From: Streptomyces sp. NBC_00775
Lineage (GTDB): Bacteria; Actinomycetota; Actinomycetes; Streptomycetales; Streptomycetaceae
DNA length: 64,000 nt
Assembly (NCBI RefSeq): GCF_036347135.1
Contig: NZ_CP108938.1
Location: 3,844,001 to 3,908,000, forward strand
Reading direction: 5' to 3'
The position numbers and the translations under genes are program-made. Below, in pieces: positions 40,377 to 49,266 of the stretch. The first letter of the stretch is position 1. The number at the start of each line of letters is the position of its first letter. Under the pieces are notes generated by a model, which made no database searches, had not been told where the DNA came from, and saw nothing but the letters and a program-made list of their open reading frames with translations.

Positions 40377-41450
40377 GTGAGACGAATCGCAGGGATCGTC
40401 CTGGCGGTCCTGCTGATCGGCGGCGTGGTAGCAGCCGTTGTCGCAGGCCGCGATGGTCAGGACAAGGGCACGGCAACGAAGACCGTGCAAGGAGTGATCG
40501 GATCGGAGAAGGCGGAGTTCTTCGCCGATCCCGACGTGGTGAAGGCCCTCGCTGCCAAGGGCTACACCGTGAAGACGGAGACCTCCGGGTCCTGGGCCAT
40601 GGAGGGGCTCGACCTCAAGGGCTACGACTTCGCCTTCCCGTCCAGCCAGGCGCCGGCCGACGAGCTCGCCGACAAGTACCACGTACGGCAGCCCCTCCCC
40701 CGGCCCTTCTACTCGCCGCTCGTTGTCGTGGCTCATCGCAGCGCGGCCCAGGTACTCGCCGCCAACGGTCTCGCCACCCTCGAACGGAACACCGGCACGC
40801 TGAAGATGGCCGCCTACCTCGACGCGGCCCGGCACGACCGGACGTGGCAGCAGCTCAAGGGGGCCGGCCGGCACGGCGAGTTGACCGGCACCCTCTACAT
40901 CGCCACCACCGACCCGGACACCTCCAACTCGGGCGCCCTCTACCTCGCCGCCGCCTCGTACGTCGCCGACGGCGGACGCGTGGCCGCGGACACCGCCGCC
41001 GTCGAGCGCACCGCGCCCCTCATGCGCAAGCTCGTCAGCGTCCAGGGGGCCCAGCAGACCAGCACGGACGCGGAGTTCCGCGACTTCATCAGCGGGGCGG
41101 GCAACCCGCTCGTCCTCGTCTACGAGTCGCAGGTCGCCGCGCTGCTCGCCGAGGGCCAGGACACCGGCGACCTCACCGTCCTCTACCCGGACACCACGGC
41201 CAACAGCGACCACACCGTCGTACCGCTCACACCTCAGGGCCGCGCGCTGGGTGAACTCCTCAGCAGCGACCCGACGTTGCGCAGGCTCGCCGTCCAGCAC
41301 GGGTTCCGGCCGCAGGGTGCGACCGCCGAGTTCACGGCGGCGACCGCCGGCCACACCGCCTATCTCAACCAGAAGCTGACCGGCGTCCGGCAGGCGCCCG
41401 TGCCCGCCTCCAAGGTGCTGCACGAGATGGCGCGCCGGGCCGGGAACTAG
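40377..41450 (+). CDS. Exported substrate-binding-like protein at head of TelA operon
   Basis: This 357-residue protein has an N-terminal signal or anchor (VRRIAGIVLAVLLIGGVVAA). The domain resembles extracellular solute-binding proteins of the ModA/sulfate type: GIEGSE-like VQGVIGSEKAEFFADPDVVK, LDLKGYDFAFPSSQAPADEL, FYSPLVVVAHRSAAQVLAAN, TTDPDTSNSGALYLAAASYV. GTG 40377 is chosen; earlier in-frame codons add an arginine-rich tail. The next gene encodes TelA, 12 nt away. The lipoprotein two genes on carries a related binding domain fused to VWA. The ligand is unknown. Confidence 0.8.
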   Translation: MRRIAGIVLAVLLIGGVVAAVVAGRDGQDKGTATKTVQGVIGSEKAEFFADPDVVKALAAKGYTVKTETSGSWAMEGLDLKGYDFAFPSSQAPADELADKYHVRQPLPRPFYSPLVVVAHRSAAQVLAANGLATLERNTGTLKMAAYLDAARHDRTWQQLKGAGRHGELTGTLYIATTDPDTSNSGALYLAAASYVADGGRVAADTAAVERTAPLMRKLVSVQGAQQTSTDAEFRDFISGAGNPLVLVYESQVAALLAEGQDTGDLTVLYPDTTANSDHTVVPLTPQGRALGELLSSDPTLRRLAVQHGFRPQGATAEFTAATAGHTAYLNQKLTGVRQAPVPASKVLHEMARRAGN

Positions 41451-41462
41451 GGGGAACAGCAC

Positions 41463-42635
41463 GTGACAACCGAAGACACCTTCACCCTCACGCCGCCCGA
41501 GGCCGTCGCCGCCGTGCCCCGTGAGAAGGCCGGCGGGCTCGTCCCGGTCGACCCGGCCCTGCGGGACGACATGGCGCGGCGCGCCGCCGAGTACGTCGGC
41601 GGGCTCGCCTCCGTCGACGCCCGCTCGCCCGAATTCGCCGGCAAGGTCGGGGAGATCGCGGGCCTGGGCGCGAGCGAGATGCGGGGCGCCGCCGCCCAGT
41701 CCAACCGCATGCTGGAGCGGACGATCCGCAGCCTGCCCGCCACGGGCGAGGACGCCCAGTCGCAGGTCGCGGGCTCGCTCGTCGAACTCCGCCGTGTGGT
41801 CGAGGACCTGGACCCGCGCGACCTGCCCGCGAGCAAGGGGCGGAAGTTCCTGTCCAGGCTGCCCGGCGGCAACAAGCTGCGCGACCACGTCGCCAAGTAC
41901 GCCTCGGCGCAAGGCACGTTGAACAAGATCGTGGGCTCCCTGCGTGGCGGCCAGGACGAGTTGCGCCGGGACAACGCGGCGCTCCAGACCGAGCGCGTCC
42001 GGCTCTGGGAGACGATGGGCAAGCTCCAGGAGTACGTCGTCCTGACCCAGGCCCTGGACATGGCGGTCGAGGAGCACATCGCCACCACGGAGTCCGTCGA
42101 CCCCTCCCAGGGCGACACCCTCCGCGCCGACGTCCTGTTCCCCGTCCGCCAGAAGCACCAGGACCTGCTCACCCAGCTCGCCGTCTGCGCCCAGGGCTAC
42201 CTGGCCATGGACGTGGTCCGGCGCAACAACGAAGAGCTCATCAAGGGCGTCGACCGCGCCGCCACCACCACGGTCTCGGCCCTGCGCATCTCGGTCATGC
42301 TTGCCTCCGCCCTCGACAACCAGCGCAAGGTCGTCGACCAGGTCAACGCCCTGCGCGGCACCACGGAGGACCTCATCCGCGGCAACGCCGAGATGCTCGC
42401 CACGCAGAGCGGCGAGATCCAGCGCATCGCCGCCGACCCGGCCGTCGGCGCCGAGACCCTCCGCACCGCCTTCCAGCAGATCTACCGCACCCTCGACGCG
42501 ATCGACACGTACAAGGTCCAGGCGACCGAGGTCATGGCGACCACGGTGGAGTCCCTGACCGCGGAACTCCAGCACGCGAGCGCGTACTTGGAGCGCAGCC
42601 GGTCGCAGGGGGCCCTGGAAGGCGGGCTCACATGA
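41463..42635 (+). CDS. telA: Toxic anion resistance protein TelA family
   Basis: This 390-residue helical protein starts at GTG 41463. TelA/KlaA family features include the long coiled coils (AAAQSNRMLERTIRSLP, LRRDNAALQTERVRLWETMG, KLQEYVVLTQALDMAVEEHI) and the C-terminal KHQDLLTQLAVCAQGYLAMD, NNEELIKGVDRAATTTVSAL. The family was named for tellurite resistance, but its biochemical function is unknown and it often occurs with XpaC-like membrane proteins. Here it sits between a binding protein and a VWA lipoprotein; the downstream gene overlaps its end by 4 nt (ATGA). Confidence 0.92.
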   Translation: MTTEDTFTLTPPEAVAAVPREKAGGLVPVDPALRDDMARRAAEYVGGLASVDARSPEFAGKVGEIAGLGASEMRGAAAQSNRMLERTIRSLPATGEDAQSQVAGSLVELRRVVEDLDPRDLPASKGRKFLSRLPGGNKLRDHVAKYASAQGTLNKIVGSLRGGQDELRRDNAALQTERVRLWETMGKLQEYVVLTQALDMAVEEHIATTESVDPSQGDTLRADVLFPVRQKHQDLLTQLAVCAQGYLAMDVVRRNNEELIKGVDRAATTTVSALRISVMLASALDNQRKVVDQVNALRGTTEDLIRGNAEMLATQSGEIQRIAADPAVGAETLRTAFQQIYRTLDAIDTYKVQATEVMATTVESLTAELQHASAYLERSRSQGALEGGLT

Positions 42636-44170
42636 GACGACGTACGGCATGCGCCGTCGTGGCGCTGCTCGCCGTCACGGCGTGCACGGCACAGGAAGAG
42701 AAGAAGTCCGAGGGCACCGCCGCTCCCGAACCGGGCACCCTCCGCATCCTCGCCTCCAGCGAACTCAGCGACATGAAGCCGGTGTTGGACCAGATCCACA
42801 AGGACACCGGCATCACGGTCAAGCCCACCTACATCGGCACCCTCGCCGCCGTGGACCTGCTCGCGCAGGGCAAGGCGGACGGCGCGTACGACGCGCTGTG
42901 GCTGTCGTCCAACGACTACCTGCATCTGCGCCCCGACGCGGCGAAGAAGGTCGTGTCCGAGACGCCGGTGATGTCGAGCCCGGTGGCCATCGGGGTCAAG
43001 CCGGCGACCGTGGGCGCACTGGGCTGGAAGCCGGACGACGTCACCTGGTCCCAGGTGGAGCAGGCGGTGGCGGACGGGAGACTGACGTACGGCATGACCG
43101 ATCCGGCCCGCTCCAACTCCGGCTTCTCCACGCTGGTCTCGGTGGCCTCGGGCCTGTCCGGCGCCCAGTCGGCGCTCACCGACGCGGACGTGGACAAGGC
43201 GACACCGAAGCTGCGGGAGTTCTTCAAGGGGCAGAAGCTGACGTCGGGGTCCTCGGGCTGGCTGGCGACGGCGTACGAGCGTCGCGGCACGGTGGACGCA
43301 CTGCTCAACTACGAGTCGGTCCTCAAGGGCATGAAGGGCCTGACGGTGATCCGGCCCCGCGACGGCGTCGTGACCGCCGACTATCCGCTGTCCTCCCTCG
43401 CGTCGTCGTCGAAGGCCACCCGCGAGACCGTCCGCCGCCTCACCGAGGCCCTGCGGACGCCGAAGGCGCAGGGCGAGATCACCCGTGACACGCATCGCCG
43501 CCCGGTCGTCGCCTCGGTGCCTCCGGCGGCGGGCCTCGACACGGGAAGGCGCCGCGAACTCCCCTTCCCCGGCAGCCGATCCGTCGCCGACCGGCTCCTC
43601 GACTCGTACGAGAACAAGCTCCGCCGGCCGTCCAGGACCGTATACGTTCTCGACACCTCGGGCTCGATGGGCGGCGACCGTCTCAGCCGGCTGAAGAAGG
43701 CGCTCAGCGATCTGACGGGCGACTTCCGCGACCGCGAGGAGGTGACGCTGATGCCGTTCGGCTCGACGGTCAAGAGCGTCCGCACGCATGTGGTGCGGCC
43801 CGAGGACCCGAAGTCCGGACTGGACGGCATCCGCGAGGACACCCGCGCGCTGAGCGCCGACGGCGGCACCGCGATCTATACGTCACTGGAGAAGGCGTAC
43901 GAGCATCTGGGCGCCGACGACGACACGTTCACGTCGATCGTGCTGATGACGGACGGCGAGAACACCTCGGGTGCGAAGCCGGCCGCGTTCGACGACTTCT
44001 ACGACCGGCTGCCGGGCGGTCGGCGGGAGATACCCGTCTTCCCGATCCTGTTCGGCGACTCCGACCGCGGCGAGCTCCAGCACATCGCCGACCTGACCGG
44101 CGGCCGTCTCTTCGACGCCCAGAAGGGCTCGCTCGACGGCGCCTTCGAGGAGATCCGTGGCTACCAGTAA
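42632..44170 (+). CDS. Lipoprotein fusing solute-binding and VWA domains
   Basis: This 512-residue protein has a lipobox LLAVTACTAQ (Cys near residue 18). A ModA-like binding domain at about 30-290 reads GTLRILASSELSDMKPVLDQ, AYDALWLSSNDYLHL and MTDPARSNSGFSTLVSVASG. A VWA domain at about 330-510 has an intact MIDAS (VYVLDTSGSMGGDRL, then SADGGTAIYTSLE and VLMTDGENTSG). Extracellular VWA domains bind protein partners through a metal. Its binding half resembles the exported protein encoded two genes upstream. It is coupled to telA by ATGA and overlaps the next gene by 14 nt. Confidence 0.88.
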   Translation: MRRRTACAVVALLAVTACTAQEEKKSEGTAAPEPGTLRILASSELSDMKPVLDQIHKDTGITVKPTYIGTLAAVDLLAQGKADGAYDALWLSSNDYLHLRPDAAKKVVSETPVMSSPVAIGVKPATVGALGWKPDDVTWSQVEQAVADGRLTYGMTDPARSNSGFSTLVSVASGLSGAQSALTDADVDKATPKLREFFKGQKLTSGSSGWLATAYERRGTVDALLNYESVLKGMKGLTVIRPRDGVVTADYPLSSLASSSKATRETVRRLTEALRTPKAQGEITRDTHRRPVVASVPPAAGLDTGRRRELPFPGSRSVADRLLDSYENKLRRPSRTVYVLDTSGSMGGDRLSRLKKALSDLTGDFRDREEVTLMPFGSTVKSVRTHVVRPEDPKSGLDGIREDTRALSADGGTAIYTSLEKAYEHLGADDDTFTSIVLMTDGENTSGAKPAAFDDFYDRLPGGRREIPVFPILFGDSDRGELQHIADLTGGRLFDAQKGSLDGAFEEIRGYQ

Positions 44171-44768
44171 GAGCCCGCTGAGGTATCTCGAATCCCGCAA
44201 GAACCTCACCGGCAGCGCCTGCGGGCTCGTCGGCCTCGCGCTGACCTTCACGGGGGTCGCGGGCGCGTACTGGCCCGTCGTCGTCGCCGGACTGTACGGC
44301 GCGGGCGCCCTGATCGCCCCGCCGGAGCGCCCGCCGCTGCCGGACTTCCCGGACCCGTCGGCCCAACTGGAGCAACTGCGCGTCGACTTCGGCAAGCTGC
44401 GGGAGTATCTGAGCGGCGTCGAACTGCCCCCGGCGGCCGGCGGCCGGCTCATCGAGCTGACCGGACTCGTCGCCGCCCTGCTGGATCCCGGCTGGGTCGC
44501 CGAGGTGCTCGCCCAGGACCCGGAGGGCGTGCACACGCTGTCCCGTGCCGTACGGCAGGACATTCCGGAGGCCGTCGACACCTTCGTACGGACGAGGTGG
44601 TGGACCCGGCTGGCCCCCGGCACCGAGCCGCCGGAGCGCCATCTGGAGCGCCAACTCGCCCTGCTGCACGAGGAGTCGGACCGGCTGGCCGTCTCGCTGC
44701 GGGAGACCGAGGCGCGGCGGCAGGAGTCGCACACGCGGTATCTGGAGGACCGGGGACGGTCGCAGTAG
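44157..44768 (+). CDS. XpaC-like membrane protein with C-terminal coiled coil
   Basis: This 203-residue protein starts at GTG 44157 inside the end of the VWA gene. Two TM helices form a hairpin (about residues 17-33 and 38-54: GLVGLALTFTGVAGAYWPVV, LYGAGALIAPP). A Pro-rich turn (PERPPLPDFPDPS) leads to a cytoplasmic helical domain ending in a coiled coil (LERQLALLHEESDRLAVSLR). This is the topology of XpaC proteins that accompany TelA in Firmicutes, though the sequence match is weak. Only 4 nt separate its stop from the convergent kinase gene. Confidence 0.7.
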   Translation: MATSKSPLRYLESRKNLTGSACGLVGLALTFTGVAGAYWPVVVAGLYGAGALIAPPERPPLPDFPDPSAQLEQLRVDFGKLREYLSGVELPPAAGGRLIELTGLVAALLDPGWVAEVLAQDPEGVHTLSRAVRQDIPEAVDTFVRTRWWTRLAPGTEPPERHLERQLALLHEESDRLAVSLRETEARRQESHTRYLEDRGRSQ

Positions 44769-44772
44769 CGGC

Positions 44773-45939
44773 TCAGCCCCCGCCCCCGTGGACCCCGATG
44801 ATCACCAGGATCACCACCACCGCGATCAGCACGGCGACCTTCAGCGCCTTGGGCCACGCCCCGCCCGTCGTCCCCTGCGGCGGCGCGTCCGGCACGGGCA
44901 CCGGTACCGGCCCGTTGAACACGTCGTGCCCCGTCACCGCCGCCCGCGTGCACCACGGGCAGGACGTCAGATGGGAGCCGTACGCGTGCAGCGGGCGGTT
45001 CTGGCAGACCCGTACGAGGGAGCGCTCCTTGTTGAGGGCGCGCAGCCAGGCCTCCGCCGGGGGGCGGGCGGCGGGGGCGTGCACGCCGGGGCCGAAGGCG
45101 GCGCGGGCCAGGGTGAGGAGTTCGGGGGGCAGCACGGAGGGGTCGATGGTGCCGCGCGGGATGACGACCCGCTCGGGGCGGACGACGTAGGAGCAGCTGG
45201 CGGCGATGTTGTCCTTGACGGTCGACTCGGAGGCGCTGTCGTGCGGGACGCCGCCGAAAGGGTGGTTGCCCGCGGTCAGCAGCTGGTAGACGAGGACGGC
45301 GAGGGCGAAGTCGTCGGTGGCGCGGGTGGCGGGGCCGCCGGCCTGGCGCTCGGGGGACGAGTAGTCGGTGGTGTGCATCAGACAGGGGAAGAGTTCCCCG
45401 GACACCGGATCGTTGAAGGCGATCGAGTCGCAGTCGAGGAAGGTGACGAAGCCGTTGGCGTCGACCACCACGTTGCTGCTGGAGAAGTCGCCGATGACGA
45501 GGTTGTCGTAGTGCATACGGGCGGTCATGAACGCGAGGTTCCAGGCGACGCCGAGCAGGAAGCGCCAGTCGGCCCGGTCGGCGAAGAGCTTGAGGCGCTG
45601 GGCGCGGGTGAACAGGCCGATCAGCTGGACGTGGTCGGGTTCGCCGAAGCGGCGCATGGCGTAGCCGAGGAACTCCCCCTGCGGGCCGCGGGCGATGGCG
45701 GTGGGCCAGGCCAGTTCGGGCGGCTGGGAGACGTCGGTGGGGCGGGCGGCCAGCGGTGACATGGTCAGCATCCGCATCAGCCGCCGCTCCTGTTCGAGGC
45801 CCGGCGGTTCGCGGTAGAGCTTGACGACGATCGTCTCGTCGCCGACGACCGGGAAGACGGCCGCCTGACCGCCGCCCTTGAGCGGAAGCTCCGCGAGGGT
45901 GACGGGCTTGCCGTCCAGGAACACCGTGAGGCCGCTCAT
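44773..45939 (-). CDS. TerY-associated protein kinase-like protein with zinc ribbon and C-terminal TM
   Basis: This 388-residue protein has a divergent kinase fold at about residues 20-290. The VVKLYREPP segment supplies the ATP-binding Lys, and GDFSSSNVVVDANGFVTFLD gives a catalytic-loop Asp and Asn. A D-C-D motif replaces DFG, and TDYSSPERQAGG resembles an activation/APE segment. A zinc ribbon (C-x-n-H...SCPWC) lies near 315-335, and one TM helix (VAVLIAVVVILVIIGV) at the C-terminus. Kinases with this ribbon are the third member of the TerY-PP2C-kinase triad. Its ATG overlaps the PP2C stop (ATGA). Confidence 0.88.
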   Translation of the reverse strand: MSGLTVFLDGKPVTLAELPLKGGGQAAVFPVVGDETIVVKLYREPPGLEQERRLMRMLTMSPLAARPTDVSQPPELAWPTAIARGPQGEFLGYAMRRFGEPDHVQLIGLFTRAQRLKLFADRADWRFLLGVAWNLAFMTARMHYDNLVIGDFSSSNVVVDANGFVTFLDCDSIAFNDPVSGELFPCLMHTTDYSSPERQAGGPATRATDDFALAVLVYQLLTAGNHPFGGVPHDSASESTVKDNIAASCSYVVRPERVVIPRGTIDPSVLPPELLTLARAAFGPGVHAPAARPPAEAWLRALNKERSLVRVCQNRPLHAYGSHLTSCPWCTRAAVTGHDVFNGPVPVPVPDAPPQGTTGGAWPKALKVAVLIAVVVILVIIGVHGGGG

Positions 45940-46757
45940 GGCCGCGCCTTGCGCACGGCCCGCAGCAGGGTCTTGTCGTCGGCGTTCAGGGCGGTGAGGC
46001 GGTCCGACCTCAGCAGGGTCGCGAGACCCTCGTGGGCGTTGTCGGTCACGGGTCCGGGAGCGTCGAGGGAACGGAACACGGCGTCGACGAAGGAGGTGTT
46101 CGGGGACAGCGCGCCTCCCCCGGCGGGGGTGGGCGCGGCACGGTTGAGCGCGGCCTGCACGAGTCCGTCGGTGGACAGCAGCACCCCGTCGATCCCGTCG
46201 TCGGACACACAGTCGGTGTGTATCCAGCGGGCCGCGTCCGTCGAGGTGAGGAAGACCGTCTCGTTGCTGTACTCGCTGGCCGCCCGCGTCTGCGGCAGCA
46301 GATGGAACTGCCGCTCCCCGTCCTCCACCCCCGCCCGGAGTACGACGAAGCCGTCGCCCACGGTGAGATGGCCCAGCCAGCCCGGGGCGAGCACCACGAC
46401 GGTGAGCGTGGTCGCGAAGTCCGCGGCGTCGGCCCCGGTCCGGTCCAGGAACACCTTGCTGACGTCGTGGAAGGCGTCTTCGAGCAGCTCGTGCACGGCC
46501 TCACCGGGATGGCAGTCCGCCGCGGCGGCCGCCCGGCGGGCGAAGTGCTCCGCGGCCAGCTCCACCGCGAGCCGCGAACCCTCCTCGGAACGCGGCCTGC
46601 TGCCCGCCCCGTCCGCCACCGCGAGGACCGCCACGGACGGCGACGCCGTGTACGCGCAGGCGTCCTGGCAGGGCAGTCCCTGGCGGCGGTGGCGATAGCC
46701 CTCGACGCTCATGCCGTGGATCCGCCACGGTGACTCCAGCTTCTCCGCTCCGGCCAT
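45936..46757 (-). CDS. PP2C-family protein phosphatase (TerY triad)
   Basis: This 273-residue phosphatase has PP2C metal motifs: CQDACAY, VLAVADGAGSRPRSEEGSRL, FATTLTVVVLAPG, LTVGDGFVVLRAG and VLLSTDGLVQ. A late Asp lies in PGPVTDNAHEG. It is soluble. The gene sits between the VWA (TerY-like) and kinase genes, with a 3-nt gap upstream and an ATGA overlap downstream, so all three should be made together. The natural reading is that it removes phosphates placed by the neighbouring kinase, with the VWA protein as scaffold or substrate. Confidence 0.92.
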   Translation of the reverse strand: MAGAEKLESPWRIHGMSVEGYRHRRQGLPCQDACAYTASPSVAVLAVADGAGSRPRSEEGSRLAVELAAEHFARRAAAAADCHPGEAVHELLEDAFHDVSKVFLDRTGADAADFATTLTVVVLAPGWLGHLTVGDGFVVLRAGVEDGERQFHLLPQTRAASEYSNETVFLTSTDAARWIHTDCVSDDGIDGVLLSTDGLVQAALNRAAPTPAGGGALSPNTSFVDAVFRSLDAPGPVTDNAHEGLATLLRSDRLTALNADDKTLLRAVRKARP

Positions 46758-46760
46758 CGG

Positions 46761-47522
46761 TCAGGATTCCCAGGCCGGGCGCTGGGTCTTGAACTGGCTG
46801 AAGATCTTCTCGAAGACCTCGTCGCCCGCGCCCTTCTGCTCGGCGTTCGCGCTCGCGGACATCATCTGGAGCAGCTCGCGGAACGGGAATCCCTGCAACC
46901 GGGCGTTGAACTTCGGGGCGAACGCCTGGAGTACCTGTTCGCCCATGTCGGTGATGCCGCCGACGCCTATCGCGTACAGCCGGAAGCGGCGGGCGCGCTG
47001 CTCGTCGGCGAGGACCGGGATCAACCGGTGCCAGGAGTCGGTGAGATGGCCGGTTCCGTCGGTCGGCAGGCCATCGGTGACCAGGCAGATCTGCGGCCGG
47101 TAGTACTGGAGTCCGGAGGCGCGCAGCTCGGCCTTGCGGGCCGCGACGATGTGCATCGACAGCTCCAGCGCCTCCGTCATCAGCGTCACGCCGGCGGCGG
47201 TCAGCTGCGGCGGCTGGAAGGTGTGCGCGGGCACGAAGGGGCTCACCGGGGCGCGCGGGGCGAGGAGTTGGGGTCCGCGCCAGGCGACGACGCCCTGGCC
47301 GCCGAAGGTGACCACGGCGACCTCGACGCTGTAGCTGAGGCTGACGTCGTCGTGCAGCTCCCGGGTCCACTCCATCAGCGCGTTGTTGAGCGTCTGGATG
47401 GGCTGTCCCGCCATGGAGCTCGACGTGTCGAGACAGAGCACGAGCGGCAGACGCTGCGCGTTGTTCTCGAACTCGATGTCGGCGTACTCCGCCGGCAGCG
47501 TGGGCGGGTATTCGCTGTGCAT
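46761..47522 (-). CDS. TerY-like VWA-domain protein
   Basis: This 253-residue cytoplasmic VWA protein has a complete MIDAS: LVLCLDTSSSMAGQPIQTLN (DxSxS), the Thr in GVTLMTEALELSM, and CLVTDGLPTDG. The rest matches TerY proteins (WTRELHDDVSLSYSVEVAVV, FPFRELLQMMSASANAEQKG). TerY, PP2C and kinase form a conserved triad linked to tellurium/chemical-stress and phage-related loci. It lies 44 nt downstream of the exported membrane protein gene in the same direction. Confidence 0.92.
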   Translation of the reverse strand: MHSEYPPTLPAEYADIEFENNAQRLPLVLCLDTSSSMAGQPIQTLNNALMEWTRELHDDVSLSYSVEVAVVTFGGQGVVAWRGPQLLAPRAPVSPFVPAHTFQPPQLTAAGVTLMTEALELSMHIVAARKAELRASGLQYYRPQICLVTDGLPTDGTGHLTDSWHRLIPVLADEQRARRFRLYAIGVGGITDMGEQVLQAFAPKFNARLQGFPFRELLQMMSASANAEQKGAGDEVFEKIFSQFKTQRPAWES

Positions 47523-47566
47523 CTCTGTTTCTCCTGGTCTCAGGGCAGTTCAGGGCGTCTCGGGGC

Positions 47567-48667
47567 TCAGGGCCGGGTGCCTTTGGCGTGCCGTCCGGTG
47601 GTCGGCGGGAACGCGTACAGGACGTCGGAGTCCCGCTCGCGCGCGTCGGTGACGTCGACGAGTCCGCCGGGAGCCGGTGGCGGCCGCCCGGGCTCCGCCC
47701 ACACCGCCCGGTACAGCACGCGGTCCAGCTCGACATAGCCCTGCGGGTGCAGTTCGGTGCGTACGACGGCGGAGCGCGCCGGCCCCGGTACGTTGCCGAC
47801 CCGCCGCCCGTACCGGGGTGTCGGCGTCACCCTGAGGCGGGTGGTCGTCTCGTCGGGCGCATGGGTGCGCGCGGCGGCGACGGGCACGGCGCCGACGCCC
47901 GGAGCGGCGAGCGCGCGGCGGGACAGGGTGCCCACCGCGCGGGAGGAGCGGCGGATCAGGAACAGGAGGGCGGCGAGCAGGAGGACGAGCACGACGCACA
48001 GGCCGGCGAGGATCTGGGTGGCGGCGTCGAAGCCCTTGTGGGAGGTGGTGTCGCCGGGTGGCGAGGAGGAGGGGGGCTTGGTGGACGCCGGGGGCGAGGA
48101 GGGGCCGTGGCCGTTGCCGTTTCCGTTGCGGTTGCCGTCTTCGGCGGCGATGGAGTACGCGTGGAGGGGCCGGTAGGTGCCCGGGTTCGCGGCGATGAGT
48201 TCACTGCCCGGGAGCGGGCCGGTGGCGAGCCGGGTGCACAGGTCCTTGGGATTCTTCAGGGTCTTGGGGCAGGCGTTGACGCTCTGCAGATCCTTCACTG
48301 CCTCGGGCGGCAGCTTGGCGATCTGTGCGTTCTCGGCCACCCAGCCGGTCTTCGCCAGTAGGAGCAGCACCGTTCCGCCCTCACCGGTCCACGCGCCCGC
48401 CGGCACCTCGACGACGAGGTTGTCGCGCTTGTTCCACACGGTGCTCTCGGCGTTCCTGCGGTCCTGGCGGTCCCGCACACTGCCGTCGAACTGCACCTGG
48501 CTGTCGAGCGTGACATGGACGGCACCCTTGTCGATCGACTTGGACCAGCATTGGAGCCGCTCCTTGAAGGTGTCGCCGCACAAGTCGTCGGCCGCCGCCA
48601 CCGCCCCCGCGGAAGCCATCGCGACCGCCATTCCGAAAAGCACCGTGAGACACAGCGAACGTCGCAT
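47567..48667 (-). CDS. Exported protein with C-terminal TM helix, head of TerY triad operon
   Basis: This 366-residue protein has a signal peptide (MRRSLCLTVLFGMAVAMASA then GAVAAA). The extracellular domain to about 200 has four Cys (DDLCGDTF/LQCWSK and ACPKTL/DLCTRL). A Gly/Asn/Pro/Ser linker is followed by a TM helix at about 223-244 (ILAGLCVVLVLLLAALLFLI) and a cytoplasmic tail (about 245-366) with RVTPTPRYGRRVGNVPG and ELHPQGYVELDRVLYRAVW. ATG 48665-48667 is chosen; the longer frame upstream reads through non-coding repeats. It could pass an extracellular signal to the TerY/PP2C/kinase module; this is inference. Confidence 0.78.
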   Translation of the reverse strand: MRRSLCLTVLFGMAVAMASAGAVAAADDLCGDTFKERLQCWSKSIDKGAVHVTLDSQVQFDGSVRDRQDRRNAESTVWNKRDNLVVEVPAGAWTGEGGTVLLLLAKTGWVAENAQIAKLPPEAVKDLQSVNACPKTLKNPKDLCTRLATGPLPGSELIAANPGTYRPLHAYSIAAEDGNRNGNGNGHGPSSPPASTKPPSSSPPGDTTSHKGFDAATQILAGLCVVLVLLLAALLFLIRRSSRAVGTLSRRALAAPGVGAVPVAAARTHAPDETTTRLRVTPTPRYGRRVGNVPGPARSAVVRTELHPQGYVELDRVLYRAVWAEPGRPPPAPGGLVDVTDARERDSDVLYAFPPTTGRHAKGTRP

Positions 48668-48674
48668 GGGCAAC

Positions 48675-48717
48675 CCCCCGTGGCCTAAAGGCACACCCCC
48701 GTGGCCTTGAAAGGCAC
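48675..48717. repeat. Two ~20-nt direct repeats just upstream of the exported-protein gene
   Basis: CCCCCGTGGCCTAAAGGCAC (48675-48694) is repeated as CCCCCGTGGCCTTGAAAGGCAC (48696-48717), with one nucleotide between copies. Each copy has a small internal dyad (GGCCT/AGGC). The repeats lie within 50 nt of the ATG and may be a regulatory site in the leader. Confidence 0.6.
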
Positions 48718-48783
48718 TCGCCCATAGTGGGGGCAACCGGCGTGCGCCCGGAAGGGGTTCGGGGCACACGACGGGTTTCACTT

Positions 48784-49266
48784 CTACAACTTGAAAACCT
48801 GATGGCAGCGGATGAACATCTGTCGCGCCCGTTCCACCCAATCACTGGCCAAAGCATCGAAATCCGCTTGTGTCATACGGCAGGTCAGCGGGAGATTACA
48901 GACCCCGGCGAGACAGGGCCGTGGTCCTCGTACGTCCCACACGGACAGCATGGGATTCAGTTGTTCGGTATTCCACGCGTTCGACGCCGCCGCGGCGACG
49001 GCCAGTTGATCCTGGCGCAGATAATGGCCGTCGGTCGCAAAGGCGACAAGCAGCCGTTTGGTGGTCATGAATCTCACCGTGGCCATCCGTCCCGTTTCCT
49101 CGAGATCGAATTGCATGGACACGGAAACGGTGTCGGTCACGGTGTGGTAATTCCGCCGGCCGACCCAGTTCTGCACCAACTGCCGCCAGTGCGTTCCTAC
49201 TTCGAGGATCTCGTGGCCCCGTCCACCGAGGGACCCCCGGCTGGGAACGGACTCAGGCGTCGCCAC
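48784..49266 (-). CDS. YbjN-like small protein coupled to a Ser/Thr kinase
   Basis: This 160-residue protein has an alpha/beta fold (THWRQLVQNWVGRRNYHTVT, VSVSMQFDLEETGRMATVRF, LLVAFATDGHYLRQDQLAVA) and a closing helix ending CHQVFKL. The pattern of strands and the two-residue-period motif recall YbjN/SecB-like chaperone-fold proteins. Three Cys are present. Its ATG lies inside the end of the kinase gene (14-nt overlap), indicating coupling. Function is not established; it may be a kinase partner. Assignment to YbjN is tentative. Confidence 0.65.
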   Translation of the reverse strand: MATPESVPSRGSLGGRGHEILEVGTHWRQLVQNWVGRRNYHTVTDTVSVSMQFDLEETGRMATVRFMTTKRLLVAFATDGHYLRQDQLAVAAAASNAWNTEQLNPMLSVWDVRGPRPCLAGVCNLPLTCRMTQADFDALASDWVERARQMFIRCHQVFKL

